A stretch of 64,000 nt of DNA from Eopsaltria australis. Its lineage: Eukaryota > Chordata > Aves > Passeriformes > Petroicidae. Below the pieces are notes generated by a model, which did not search any database, was not told where the DNA came from, and saw nothing but the letters and a program-made list of their open reading frames with translations. Made by a program: the position numbers and the translations under genes. Numbering within the stretch: the first letter of the stretch is position 1; each line of letters starts with the position of its first letter. The stretch lies in assembly GCA_034509425.1 (NCBI GenBank), contig JAVTVJ010000013.1:248001-312000 (forward strand), read 5' to 3'. Positions 37,201 to 50,197 of this stretch are shown here, in pieces.

Positions 37201-38424
37201 GAAGAAAGCCTGGTACCATCTCATCCTTCACTCCAAGGGTAGGTAGGTGGAAGGGCAAGGATGTTCCATGAAAAGTTTCCAAGAGGACAACAGAGGAAGC
37301 TTTTTGTTCTGCCCACAGCACTCGGCTGGGGACTCCAGTAAAGGAAAGTCAGCCTCAATTTCATCACAGCAGACCTCTGATGAACAATATACACAAGCAA
37401 GAGCTAGACAGAACTCTGAAAAAGCCACTACAACCAAAAAAAAGTGGTAATTTGGTACACAAAAATAAAGGTGACTGAAAGTCAAAAGGAGCTCAAGAAT
37501 TGCCTGTTCTGACCATGAAAGCACAGCTTTGCTGGGGCCCAGCCTACACAGCAATGTTACCATCACGGGTTTCTATTTTTATCTGGACAGTGAAAACGTA
37601 GATGATGTAGTTAGAAGTTGCTCACCACTCCACTGACTAGTTTTTTTTATTTGAAGTTCATGAAGGAATGTATAAACACTCCAATTATCAGCTACACAAG
37701 CATGAGTGCTCAATGCCTGTTACTCCCTGTATGCCTACTTCATTTCTTTAGATTATCGTTGACACCTGTTTATTTCTCTGACTCAAAGTTTATTTGCAAG
37801 TACCATTTATGGTTGTTTTTCAGAAACCCATGCCCTAAGAGCCTGACAGATTGCCAGCTCACTTCATCTAAAAACCTCCCGTGGCAACAGTTTTCTTCCA
37901 CTGCTGACCAAGGCTGTGTTGGAACTGATGACTCTAAAGTGAAGTGCTTCACATGTCAATTATCAGCTATGCCAAGTGAGCCTGTGACCCCTGAATACAG
38001 GGAATTCTTGACATGGAACTTCGTGGCATGTTATTCCCCTAGAAAAGCAGAAGAGCCAGTAAACATGCTTTTACAGTCATCTTTAAGCCTGTAGAAATGA
38101 CTCTCTTTTCTTCCTCTGGACACGCCTTTCCTCCTCTTGAACATTCAGAATTTTCTATTACCCCAGCACATTTTGGAATACATTCTTTAATCCCTTTGCT
38201 GATTGACAACTTCACTTAAGATTTTATCTTCACTCTTTTGGGATTACTTACATGGTCAAACTCTGCTCTTCAAATAGCTTGTAAAGTGAGGACTGAACAA
38301 TAAGGGGCGGGAGAAATTAATTCAGCATCAGACAGACAGAACAATTCTGGCTCCTAGGGTTGGGCAAGCCTGGGAAAAGACAAGACTTCTTGCCATCACA
38401 CTGCAGATCACCTGCCAAATAGTA

Positions 38425-38520
38425 ACAACCCCCCCCCCCCCCCCACAAAACATAACAAAAAAAAACCCCCAACAACTAAAAAGACCACAAAAAAACCCTC
38501 CCAACCACTTTCAGATCCAG
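38425..38520. repeat. Poly-C run and A/C-rich low-complexity tract
   Basis: Sixteen consecutive C (38429-38444) are followed by about 75 bases of A and C runs. It is prone to length variation and sequencing error. Confidence 0.9.
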
Positions 38521-41500
38521 CTACCACCCTGAAACACAAAGGAACAGACAACACCACAGAGCTGATAGCCCCCACCCTTGCTACAGCAACACAGCCTGCC
38601 AAGCAGCTATTTATCAAGAGTGCACAGCCACATGAGCTGGAAAATACTCCTCTCTTCAGACTCTTGACAACTGAGCCAGCTCAGGTTAATACCAAAACCC
38701 CAGTTTGGTACATGCAGAACCTGTGACAGGCTTCACTACACTGAGAATGTGACTAAAAAGGTGCTGCTTCAACACCTCATCAACCTAATACTTCTGTTAG
38801 GTCTAATATTAGAATATTGTAAGTCCATTAGTGGTAACTGCTTTCATTAGCCTTTAAATAGTTTTTCCATGGCAGTATCTCTGACTTCTCTCTCTCAGTC
38901 TTCAAGCACTGGGACACATAGCTGCCTCACTGTTTTCTGAGGATAGCACAGGGAGAAACACCAAGGACAATTAATAAAAAACCAAACCCCAGCCCCAAAA
39001 TCGAAAAGCTTCTGCCAGCGTAACACTGAAGAGCACCCAAGTGTCAGAGAGTGTGCACTCTGCTGCTCTCCTGGCTCAGGTTTTTGCCACAATACCTGGT
39101 CACATGCTGAGCTTTGCAAATGCATATGGGAAAGCAAATCCCTTCCTCAGGAGTACCAGCCTCAACAGGACCTGCATCCATGACAGGGTTCCCAGAGGTC
39201 GCCACAGAAACTTCTGTTGGTGCACCTTAGATGCACAGAGATGGTAAGCCTTGGGTGTCATTAAGAGGGGAAGCTACAATTATCTTCATTCTCCTCTATT
39301 AAAGCTCTTCAGATGAATTATGTTGCACCTTTTTAACTACTCTGGTTAAAAAGAGGCCTCCCCAAGCAGAGTTCACAAATGGACCTGGCTCCCTTCAAAG
39401 CTGCTGTGCTACAAATTCCTCCTCTCCACAGCTGACGTGCTCCCAACCTTGAGAGAGCAAAACAAAATGAGGGAAATACACAAGCCTTTCAAGTCTAATT
39501 TCTGAAGTCATTTAGACAATGAGAACAAAACTGTTTGATCAGCAGCAAGCAGACAGGAATGGCTTGGTCCTGAAAAGACTCTGAAGGGAGAAAGAAAACA
39601 CAAAGATCTGTTTCACTACTGCTCAAGGACCTAAAGACAACTAACACATGAGCATGTCTCAATTTGTGGTACCTTACATGCCCTCTTGACCAATTCTTGA
39701 CCCCAGAAAAAAAATGCCCTAAAGGGACCAAGAGCAAACTACATGAACATTTATGCTCTTTAAGAAAAATAATATGTGTATTGAAATATGTAATATATAA
39801 ACAGTTAACTAAGGGTCAGATTTTGAGTGTTCCATTGTCCAGCCAAAATTTTTTGTTTACAAACTATTACATGAATCAATCTTTTTAAAAAACCTCCTGC
39901 TGAAAACAAGCAAAGTATTAGTCCTTGAAATCTCACACAAGCAGTAATTATTTTTAGACTAAAGGATACTCAGTGAAGGTTATGAGGCGAGCAATGTCAT
40001 TTGCAAATAAGCTCTCTGAAGCAGGAAACATCTGAATCTGGGCCTGTTGCTGCTGCAAACAAGTTATCTAGCATTTCTAGCCAAAGGCACATTTTATACA
40101 CACAAAGGTGCTGCACACCTGTGAGAGACACGGAGCCGCCAGAATATAAAACAATGACAGAAAAGAGACCCCCCTCCTACCCAGCTGGAAATTCAGAACC
40201 ACTTGGGATCTTTGAACAGAGCAAGGGAAAGGAGGCTGCATCCAAAGTAAAAAAAGGGATGGCTTCTTTTCAGCAACAGACAGGTACAGCCACAATTTTA
40301 ATATTCCCATGAGCTCAAACACAGCCCTCGGCCCAAACCAGTGGGGCAGGAGGAAGTTGGAATCAAATGGTTACACTGGACATTCCTATTCCTCTTCCAT
40401 CAAACAGACTGCCAGGTGACCAGTGCCTGCTTCCCAACAATAGTGGTACAATTTAGGAGAAGTCAGAGTATAAAAGGATGGTGAGTGGCCCTGCTATATC
40501 ATGGACGATTTGAGATTCAAGGAATAAATATTGTTCTTTCCCAGCCTCCACATTAGAGTTCAGCAAAGGAAAAAAGACTGGCCTGCATACTCCACATTTT
40601 TGCATCAGCAAGGAAGGACAGGTTAGTACAAGAACCTCTGGAAAAGATCCTGTCAGAAGTTTCCCTGTACAGGTCATATTTCTGGGCTTGTTCTCTTATC
40701 CTTGACAAAGCTGTTCCACATAACTATGTTCATTTCACCAACACAAGTTTTTGGAAATGTGAGGAAACCTATGAATATCAGAAGTACTTTTTATGGGTAG
40801 GTGGATTTCCATCACCATCATGCCCCCATGTATATTTATTTTTCAGATTATGAAACACATGAGCCTTTGGGTACTTCATATTCAAAAGCAGTTATTTGTT
40901 TATTTCAAATTCCAGCCTTTTTTACTATTGCTATTGCTGCCCACATACACTCCTTACCCTGACAACTTAGAGGACTAAACACCAAATGCAGCAGCATTTA
41001 TAAGACTTGAGACCCTGCCAGATCAGAGTTCTTCATGCTTTATCTGCCTCTCATGTAAGCTTTCATGCAGGTTATAACCAATTTTTAATTGTTTAAAAAT
41101 TGCTTCAGGAAGACTTACCAGAAAGATGCCGTGCCACAAAAAGCCAGCTGTTCCTGCTGAAACTGCTCCTAAGTTCTAGAAAGGCTTCCTCAGAGACTGG
41201 GAGCATACCTAGGAGTGCAGAGCATTACATCCTCACGTTTTAGGATGACACTGATATTCTCGGTCAGTGTAAGGACAGCTTTCAGCCATTCAGGTATCTA
41301 CACTGCCAGAAACCTTCACAGAAAACACCAACAAAGTCATAACAAAGGCACTTGCCACAAACCCCAAACCAAAGAACATCCTCAGCCAAGTTCTGTTGTG
41401 CACCCTGCCCATCTGCCTCAGCCCATGCCATCAACCTTCTTTATTCCTACAGATGCCAGTGCAGCCCTTTACATGAGCAGCATAAATTCACTTTACAGTT

Positions 41501-43377
41501 AAATGCCACCCTCCTCAAGGGGAGGACCCACACACACAAACACATTCTGTGTGCACAGCTCTCCCCAAACAGTCGGCAGCACTTCAACACAGGGACACAA
41601 AGCTCTGGCTCTTGGAGAGCACTATCAGTCCTGTAACAAAGTCCAGGACAAGCTGACAGCAGCTGGCCATGGAGCCAAACCCTCTCCTAGAAACATCAGC
41701 ACCACGGTTTTATCTTCCCCGCACAGAGCGCTTTGTGCTCCTCCAAACATGGAGCCCTCATGACATGAGAGGAAAGAGGCTGAGCGAGCAAGAGGCAAAG
41801 CAGCTCTTTTGGTTTATGGGCTGTGGCCCAGAAAAGCAGATAGCCCTGGCACATGAGATAACAGCACAAACACTGGAGCATTCCTCGGGAACACAATGGG
41901 AAAAGGTTTGTTACTCATACAGTCAGTGAGATGCCACATTTCTACACTTCACTCCAAACTACAAAAAGGAGCTGTGCCCCTCCCTTTTAGAGGGAATTAA
42001 GTACCCAGCAGCTTTCTTTAGGATTCACTTATTTCATCCTACCATATTCAAAGCAATGTTTTTAATGCATGCTTCAGAATTCTCTTCCATTTGTAGCAAA
42101 CGAGTTTTATTGAGATGGGATTTATCTGCACATTATTGCTGAAGGCAATACCTAAAACCAGTTTTTAAAGAAGAGACTAGAACAGGGCACCTGCGTCAGA
42201 ACTGGGCTAGTGTCAACAGGCCTGCTCTCAGCCAAAGGGTGCAGTAACCCCACCGAGTCAAATGGGACTATTGGGTGCCTCTGCTTCTGTTCCATAGGAG
42301 AAAAACAGCACTGCAATCAATGCAGGTTTGTGAGATGAAGAGCTCTCCCCCAGCTGTCAAATCTGAACTCCACAGGCAGAAGTGTTTCTACAAACCAGAC
42401 TGAATGCATGCCTGTATTAATACCTACTACTCTTCTTCAAATCCAGTGCTCTCTTGTTCTAGTAAAGTTTATAAATGTCTTTGCAGCACAAGAGAAAACC
42501 AGCCACGCAAACAGAAAATCTGAACATGACACACTGTCAAGCTGACAAAACACTGAAATCTCCCTTGCTCTGTTAGCATAGCACACACTTGAGTAGAAAC
42601 CTGTAAGCAGTAAAGCATTTTCAAGGAAACAACTATCAAGATAAGGGCATTTCTTCCACGTGCCAATGAATCTCCACTGCTTAACCATAACACAAATAGT
42701 GTGGAAACACCTGGAAAAGAGCAAAGAAATTACAGTTCCAACCGTAACTGTTGCTGCAGATACACAAACAGATGAAAAACAACTAAAAAATGCTACTAAT
42801 GCAAACTGCAAGCACTGGATAGTGCTGCTCTAAACTCCATGCAACAATAGTAGGAAATGGAAGTATCTTGCCTTTTTCAGTCAAAAAATATACAAAACAC
42901 AAACACTAACCATCTTCCAAGTAGCTGCTCTTCCACAGAAAAGCAGAGGAAATTTTCACCTCTGATAAAACCTCCAAAGCCAAAGCTGTTTCAGTAAGAA
43001 CTAAGCAGAACCCTTTCCTCTCACAGTTCAGATCCAAACTTCTGCTTCCCACCATCAGAGAACTGGCACCTACTGGAAAAGCACAAAGTAAATGATTCAC
43101 TTTCCCTCTGATAACCACGCAGCAGATTGTTGCTACAACTACAACAGACCAGAAGAGAATTGGGAAAACGTGGCTTTTATTTGTCCTTAACCAGAGATCT
43201 GGAATCATATGGGGGCTGAAGACACACCTCAATCTCAGAATAAATACTGCCTAGGCCTCCAGTCAGGATTTGTAGTTCCAGCTTAGATGTGTGAGCTCTG
43301 CTCTACCAAGGAGGGGACTTCTGTCTTTAGGAGAGAAGATACAACAGCACAGGTTAATATCAGCCAGGGCACACAAT

Positions 43378-43380
<3 letters not shown>

Positions 43381-43414
<34 letters not shown>
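43381..43414. repeat. (ATT)n microsatellite
   Basis: About eleven perfect copies of ATT lie in intron 1. The Ile- or Tyr-rich peptides read through here are artefacts of the repeat. Confidence 0.97.
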
Positions 43415-43415
<1 letters not shown>

Positions 43416-46400
43416 TCCTGCTGTTTACCAACAAAAGCCCAAGCTGTGCTTTCATATCCAGCAAATCAGCCATTCAAAAAGCCCTGCTTGGAATCTATGA
43501 ATGTACCTCAGATGGGGCTGTGAAAGAACCAGCCAGATCAGGGAAAGGAGCAAGTCATTTGCTCATTTAAGTGTTTTAAAAAGTCAGAACTTTGCCAAAA
43601 AAAGCAACCATACAAAAGCACTTTCTTCAGCTGGCAAACCACACACTCTCATGTTATGCTTTTAAGTAAAAGAAAATAGTCCAGCAGTTGTTTCAATTTC
43701 TTTTCAAGCTGCTTCACCAGTGACAATACTAGCCTAGGAACCATTCACTGATTATCCTTCTACAAAACCAAAAGTTTGCTACATATCATACAGGAGAACC
43801 TCCCACTCACCTAGAAGTGCTAAATACAGTTGTAAAATCTGGACTCCTTCAAAAGTCCGATAAAAATAAAGTCAGGTTTACTACAGTGAATAATCCAGCA
43901 TAAGAAGACAGAACACATAAGGCTCCTGGGCTCACTTCCCTTCTCAGGGCAGTAGCAATAATTGCATTTTTTTTCTTTTTACTGTTATTTCATCCTTATT
44001 AGCATGGCAAGCAGGAGCAGGAAGAACTCCTCGAGTTCCCATACATTAGCCCTGGCAAACTGAGCTGCCTCTTTTCCATCAGTTAACTTGAAACACACAA
44101 AGAAAGGGCTCTGAGACACTACCTGACAACTCGTGAAATTAATTTCCATAAATTAACTTCCAAGCAAATAACTCGGTGTGACCAAGAATTAAAGCAAACA
44201 AACAAAACAAAAAAAAAAGGCACACGGGAACAAGCAGGGAGGAAATGATTTGCACTCAGACTGGCCAATATTAAAAAAGCACACCCGAGGGCATAGTGAT
44301 TTCCAGGGAGGAAATCCACCCACTGGCAAACAGCAGAACTAGATGGAGCACATGCTCTCATGCCAGAAGCAGAATGTAACATATTCCAATATGAACAACT
44401 GCTTCACTCACTGCATATTGATCCTCAAATACCAACTCCAGTTCAAGTCTAACTCCTGTTATTGGACTGTTTAGTCACTAGTTTTCACGGTATAAAATGC
44501 CTCATGCATTGATTTTCCCTGCCTCCATTTATTTTCACCTGTTGTAGCAGGATACCTTGAGAAAGCACCACAGGTGTGAGTGTTGCCAGAATCAGAATTG
44601 TAGCAAAAATTGTGATACTGAGCATTTCAGTGCAGCTCCCAGGACTCGCCAAGTTAAACAAAGTTCAGGCATTGATTAGTCATATAGTCTGCATATTTTT
44701 TTAAAAGGCAGGAGTTGGGATCTTTGCAGAGAAGAATTCAAATTTAGTTTATACTCAAGATCTGTGCTCATTACACTGATAGTCACTAAACAGCCATAAA
44801 ATCCATTTATTTCTTGCTTTTCTGAAAAAGAACATTTAATGTTACAAAATTACAACAGGGACAGTTAATTAACTTGGGACTGCCCTGCAGAAGAGAAGGC
44901 TTCAACAATAGAAACTTTCAGGCAAAAATGGTAAAATACACACTGAAGCAACAGTTTAAAAAAGATACTGTGAATGCCTAAAAGCAAAACAGGCTGCCTC
45001 CACTAGGTCAGTCCTCTGCAAAGGTCAAACACCTTCTAAAAACAAGAGTACAAAGAAAGAGACCGTAACAGAGCAGAACACTGTATTCTTTTTTCTCAAG
45101 TTATCTAGATTGAAGTAAAATAATAGAATTTATCTGTGTTCCCTCCTATGAATCAGGACTCTTTCATCCTTTAAATCAGAATGATAATTCCAAAAACAAA
45201 CATTTCTGAATAAAACACGGAGGCTCTTGCTATAATATGATTTTGTTAAAGGAACAGAAGTAGCTCATAGGGGGCCATCAGGTGTGATAGACATTTCAGA
45301 AACACTACAGGTGTCAAGGAAAGGCTCCAGGAACACTGTAGGTAGACAAATAAAACACACTGTCCACTTCAGATATAAACATTCTTGTGACTAACTCCCA
45401 GATTTTAGCAGGTCAGATTTCATAACGTATCTGTAAATCACCAATCTCTTAAAAACAAGCAAGCACAGACGGAAAAGGCATCTTTGTCACAGAAGGGGCT
45501 CAATGCATACATTCCTAAAAATAACTCCCAGCATGCAGTCCAATGAAACTGCCAACTTCCCCACCAGCCACACCAATTTTAAATTGCACAGTATATGAAA
45601 AAGGGTTTCAGGTTCACAAGAACATCATTCACTTTCCCACAAGCAGCATTACCAGGTTTGCCTACTCAGGGAAGTGAACGCAGGGGTCCCATTCAAAAAG
45701 TCACCAGAGAACGGAAGCACAATTAATATTTTCAGCGAGGGACAGTTAAGCTTAAAAAAAGAAAAACCCTTAGGGTTCATGACTCTTTTGGGAAGGGATG
45801 AGAGGGTGGAAAACTTCATTTTGCCTTTTAACACAGTTCTGCAAGCAGGCATTTGGACACACTGTATGTGCCAAGTGGCACAGTTACAAGCTATCACAAT
45901 TTTCCCAGGCCTGCATCTATTCACGCCCACACTGGTATCTTTAAGTCCATACCCATATGCATCTGTAAAAACAGATGTAGGATTTCACTAGTACATGCAT
46001 AAATATTCATCAGTTGCTATTCATGCCCACAAACACATATATATCACATCTGCAAAATAGCAAAAGGTTTCCTGTTCCTGGGATCAGCATATTAAGAGCC
46101 CTAGTTTTTCATCCTAGCTGTGTCTATACTCATGAAGGTCAACTCCAGAACAATAATGCTGCGTTTCATTTATCTCCCTTTAGAAACTGAGGGGACAAAG
46201 CCTAGCACCCATTTGGTAAAAGGGCAGGAACACCTAGAGATGAAAGAATTTCAGTGTAATGTTAGATCAGTAACATTTCCACCACTTGAAAAGGTAATGC
46301 TGCTTTCCTAGATAAGGACAGACTGCAGACAGAAGCCCTGTCATGCTGGAAATGCCTAATCTCACCTAGAGAGCAAAGTACAGGAGAAAGGCAGAAAAGC

Positions 46401-49400
46401 AACCATCAATATCACACTCCTGAGTAGCACAGAGTGTGTACAGTATGGAGTCCAGCCTGGTTCCTGTGCAGGTGAAACAGGAAAGCAAGCTGGCTCCTTC
46501 CTTCCCAGTTTTGCTTCCTTTCAATTTCTCTTCAGGCTTTGTAAAGATGAGTAACACTGAGACCCATCAGGGTTGGAACCTCTGATTTTTCTCCAGAATT
46601 TGTTTAAAGACTGCGCTGACTCCACCTGGTTGACTCTCCTCCTTCACAAAGCAGGCAGGGCATCTCATTTCAAGTTTCTCTGCAGAGACACAAGAAATTC
46701 CATTCCTGAGGGTGGCTGCTCATCTTGGAGCAGTGAGACAGGTAATTCTCTCAGTACAGCCAGGATTTAAGTCAATTCCACCCCAGTGCTTCACATAAAT
46801 CCCCTCCTCCTTTTTACATGAATTCAGCATCCCAAGACCTCATCACAGTAAAAGGTGCCCTCCTGAATCAGTGCCAAGCCCTTGGAAGGAATCATAAAAG
46901 AGGCACTACATGGCAAGACATCTCAGCCTAATACAAATGGGTACTTAAATATCCACCTGAAAACTAATTTTACAAAAAAAAAAACCCCAAAAAAAACAAC
47001 ACAGCTTTTTAGGGCTCCAACATTCCACCAAGCTGCTCCTAATCACCAATTAACAGGAAAATGCAGTCATGTGTTCTGTTATTAAAAGCTTCAATTCTTT
47101 TACATATTCAGTAGTAATTAAGAATGAGCAAGTAGCATGTATTTTGCTAGTAAAAATATTACAAGGTCATGTACAGGAAGAGGCAAATTTTGTGACAAAA
47201 ACAGCTGGCACAGGCAGAAGTGACGATGTTCACAAGTGCCCAAGCACCCCTGAAGAAGCCAGCAGAGCTGAGGGAAAGCAGACAGCAGCTAACAGAAAAT
47301 TACAGAAAACTACATTAAATATTACTCCTTTTGATTCTCAGCTGGGGCCCTGGAGACAACACTCAGAATACGAGCCTAGGAAACAAAACCCTACATGGGA
47401 AAGGAAAAATGGCTCAACAGAAATGGTGATTTTATGGCACCTCATCTAAGCACTAGATGTATTTTCCCTCCTTTGTTAATTTGTATATTTTTCCTCTTTC
47501 TTTCATAAAAGCCTGTAATACTTCTTTTGGAACATTCCTCCCTCTTCTCCACAGCCACGATGTCCTCCTAAATACAGCATCATTAAGCAACAACTTTTCC
47601 TTGTCACTCACCACTAAATCCTCCTCCCTGACCAGCAATGCCATCGTGGCAGTTATGGATCCCACGGTAAACCCACCCAGTTTCACATCTTTTATTCCAA
47701 CCAGGCTATTTTTAAACCCAGATCAGATTTCTGATAAGACTATGTACTCTCAGACAGCTGTGCTGTGTGACAAGAGCAGGCAGAGAGGACGCAGAACCCC
47801 AGGATTTAAAACTCAAGCAACCGGAGGGCCGGGGCACTGCCCGAGACACTCCTAAAAATCCCGTAATTGTTTCTCCTTTTGTATTCAGTTTTAGTGATTG
47901 CTGCTGTTGTTTCAGATCTGAAGAACCTCAGGGCTTTAAGGCCAGTCTATTTACTGAAAAGGAATGCACTTCACTGCACAATGTAGCCATAGGAAAGCTG
48001 TATCTAAAGCCTGTTTAGAAAACAATGAACAATTGTCTGGAGTTAGTATCTTCAGATCTGTAACTCCACTACTATCAATATTTAAACCAAGGGTAAAAAA
48101 CTTCTCCTAGCAAGCACTATATACTCACTTTATCCCACTGGCTCTGCAGCAACAAAGCTTAGCTGAGAAAAGTCCTGGTTCTAATAATGCTGCCATATCA
48201 GAAAAAGCAGGAAAATCTTTTTATGAAGGAAAAGCAGGAATCTAACAAGAAAGGAATTTTGTTTGTTTGTTTCTAGAGCTGCCTTTTTATTTAAGAAAAC
48301 ACAATGGAAAGCATAAAAACCTCAGAAGAATGAAGCAGACAACAGTGCCCTAAGGGAAAGAGAAAGAACACAGACACTGTGCTCCAACAGCAGACAAGAG
48401 TTATTGGGCTGTAGATCGCTGAGTGCTGCAGAACCAAAGCCCCCCAAACCCAGAGATATATAATCATGATTATACCTGGGCTGTCTTAACAGCTGTCATG
48501 CTACAGTACACCTGCTAAGCACCTATTTCATCCTGTCTGTGGGGTTTCCTGAGTTAATTTAACACACACAAAAGAGAGTCAGCAAATCTTGCAGGAGCCT
48601 GGGGACAGCAGCATTTACAAGATGACGTACAAAGGTGACAAGCAGCAGCTATTACACTTCCATTGAAAAATCAAAATAGGTCTCTGAGCAAATGCAGGAC
48701 ATTTAAACTGCTTATCCCCTAACAAAAGGGCCTCCCAGAAAATATTTTCCTAAATACCAGTCACACATGGATTGTTCCACTAGAGCACACACTCAAGGTC
48801 ACTCAACCCCCCAAATCCGACTTTGTCATCTAGCTGTTTTCTGTGGATCCGCAGATCCAGGACCCTTAAAAGCTTTTTCTCTCTTCATAGCATCCTGACC
48901 AAGCCCTAGCACAGCCTGCTACGTTTAGCAGACTCCAGCATTAACCAATACTTCGTCCTACATTCACCTAAATTCCCTGTAACAGCAGGGCTATTTAATG
49001 GATTTCCCCAGCAGCCCTGAAAAGCGCACGGCGTGTACCAGATGCTCACTCACCCAGAAGCTCACAGCCTGCCACCAAGGGGGGAAAAAAGGTGGGCAAC
49101 AGCTCTTAATTCTTCCTTGTCTGGCTGAAGAGCTTTCCCCCTCCTGCGTGCTGCATTCCGTAGAGCCACTGCAGTGCTCAGAGCAGGCAGACTCACAGGA
49201 GCAGCTGGAAAACAGCCGTGCTCTCCTACGCTGAGCAGAGGTGGCCATCCCAGAGCCAGGGTGGTTCTTGCTCAGTGAGCCTATCCTCTCCAACCCCCTA
49301 GCCAGAGGGTGGGTCACACTGACAAGTGGCCATTGGAAGGTGGTCATCAGGGCAAGAGAGGACAATAAAGGCAGAAAAATTGCCTGTGTGTGTGTAGGAA

Positions 49401-50141
49401 GGGAAAAGAATAAGTGAAGCAAATAATGAGTGAAAGAATGGAGTCAGTATGCAAAGAAAATTATTTACTGAACAGACTATTCATGCTGCTGAGCTCAGTC
49501 CATTCCTGTCCAAGTTTTAACTCCTTACAGTCAGGGCTTTGCCTGGGACAGGAGGTCACAGCTCCTCTCCACCACTGCCCTCCCATTAACCATTCTGGGA
49601 TGGAACCAGCAGATCCTGCAGGTGAGACCCCAGCAATGCACTGCTGCTCCATTTCACAGCTCCAGGAAATTCTCACAAATCAGAACATGCACACCAAAAG
49701 CCTGGTTGGTCCATCATGTTTTCCTCCTATACCTGGCAAGAAAAGCCCCTCTAAACCCAGAGCTGAAGAGGGTGGCCAGAGTTCATATCACCATCATTTC
49801 TAAGACCTTCACAGAAAGGAGAACTTCTCTGCAGTACCTGAATATTATCAGTTTAGAAAGTTGATGCCTGCCAAACATTCTTTAACACAACAAGGACTGC
49901 TGCATGCAAGTTAATCTCACACCCAGGACCTCGTTCTTGCCACCTAAAGATTTTGCTATCGTTACAAACTCCATAGACACTGCACACGTTTAACAGTGGC
50001 ATAAACTCCAGTATGTCACAGCAATTTGTATTTCACACAGCATCAAAGGGGAATACTAACATGTTTTGCATTTCTGCCTGGTGATACAGAACAATTATTT
50101 TTTCTACCTGAAAAAAAAATATTTTAAGTTACTACTGCATT

Positions 50142-50197
50142 TGAGAACAGGCTCACATAATCTACTTGAGAATCTACTTGAATCTGAGAACAGGCTC
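50142..50197. repeat. Small nested direct repeats
   Basis: tgagaacaggctc occurs at 50142 and 50184, and between them aatctacttg is repeated in tandem fashion. Confidence 0.8.

Noticed and set aside
37618..38094. 158-codon plus-strand open frame in intron 1
   Set aside because: No recognisable domain, and codon composition is like the surrounding AT-rich intron. It is most likely chance.
43287..43523. Peptides with Tyr or Ile runs
   Set aside because: They arise from the (ATT)n microsatellite.
47453..47855. Open frames on both strands (77 and 132 codons) in intron 1
   Set aside because: The peptides look plausible in composition but match no family I know, the two strands overlap each other, and no supporting splice sites or CpG context are seen.
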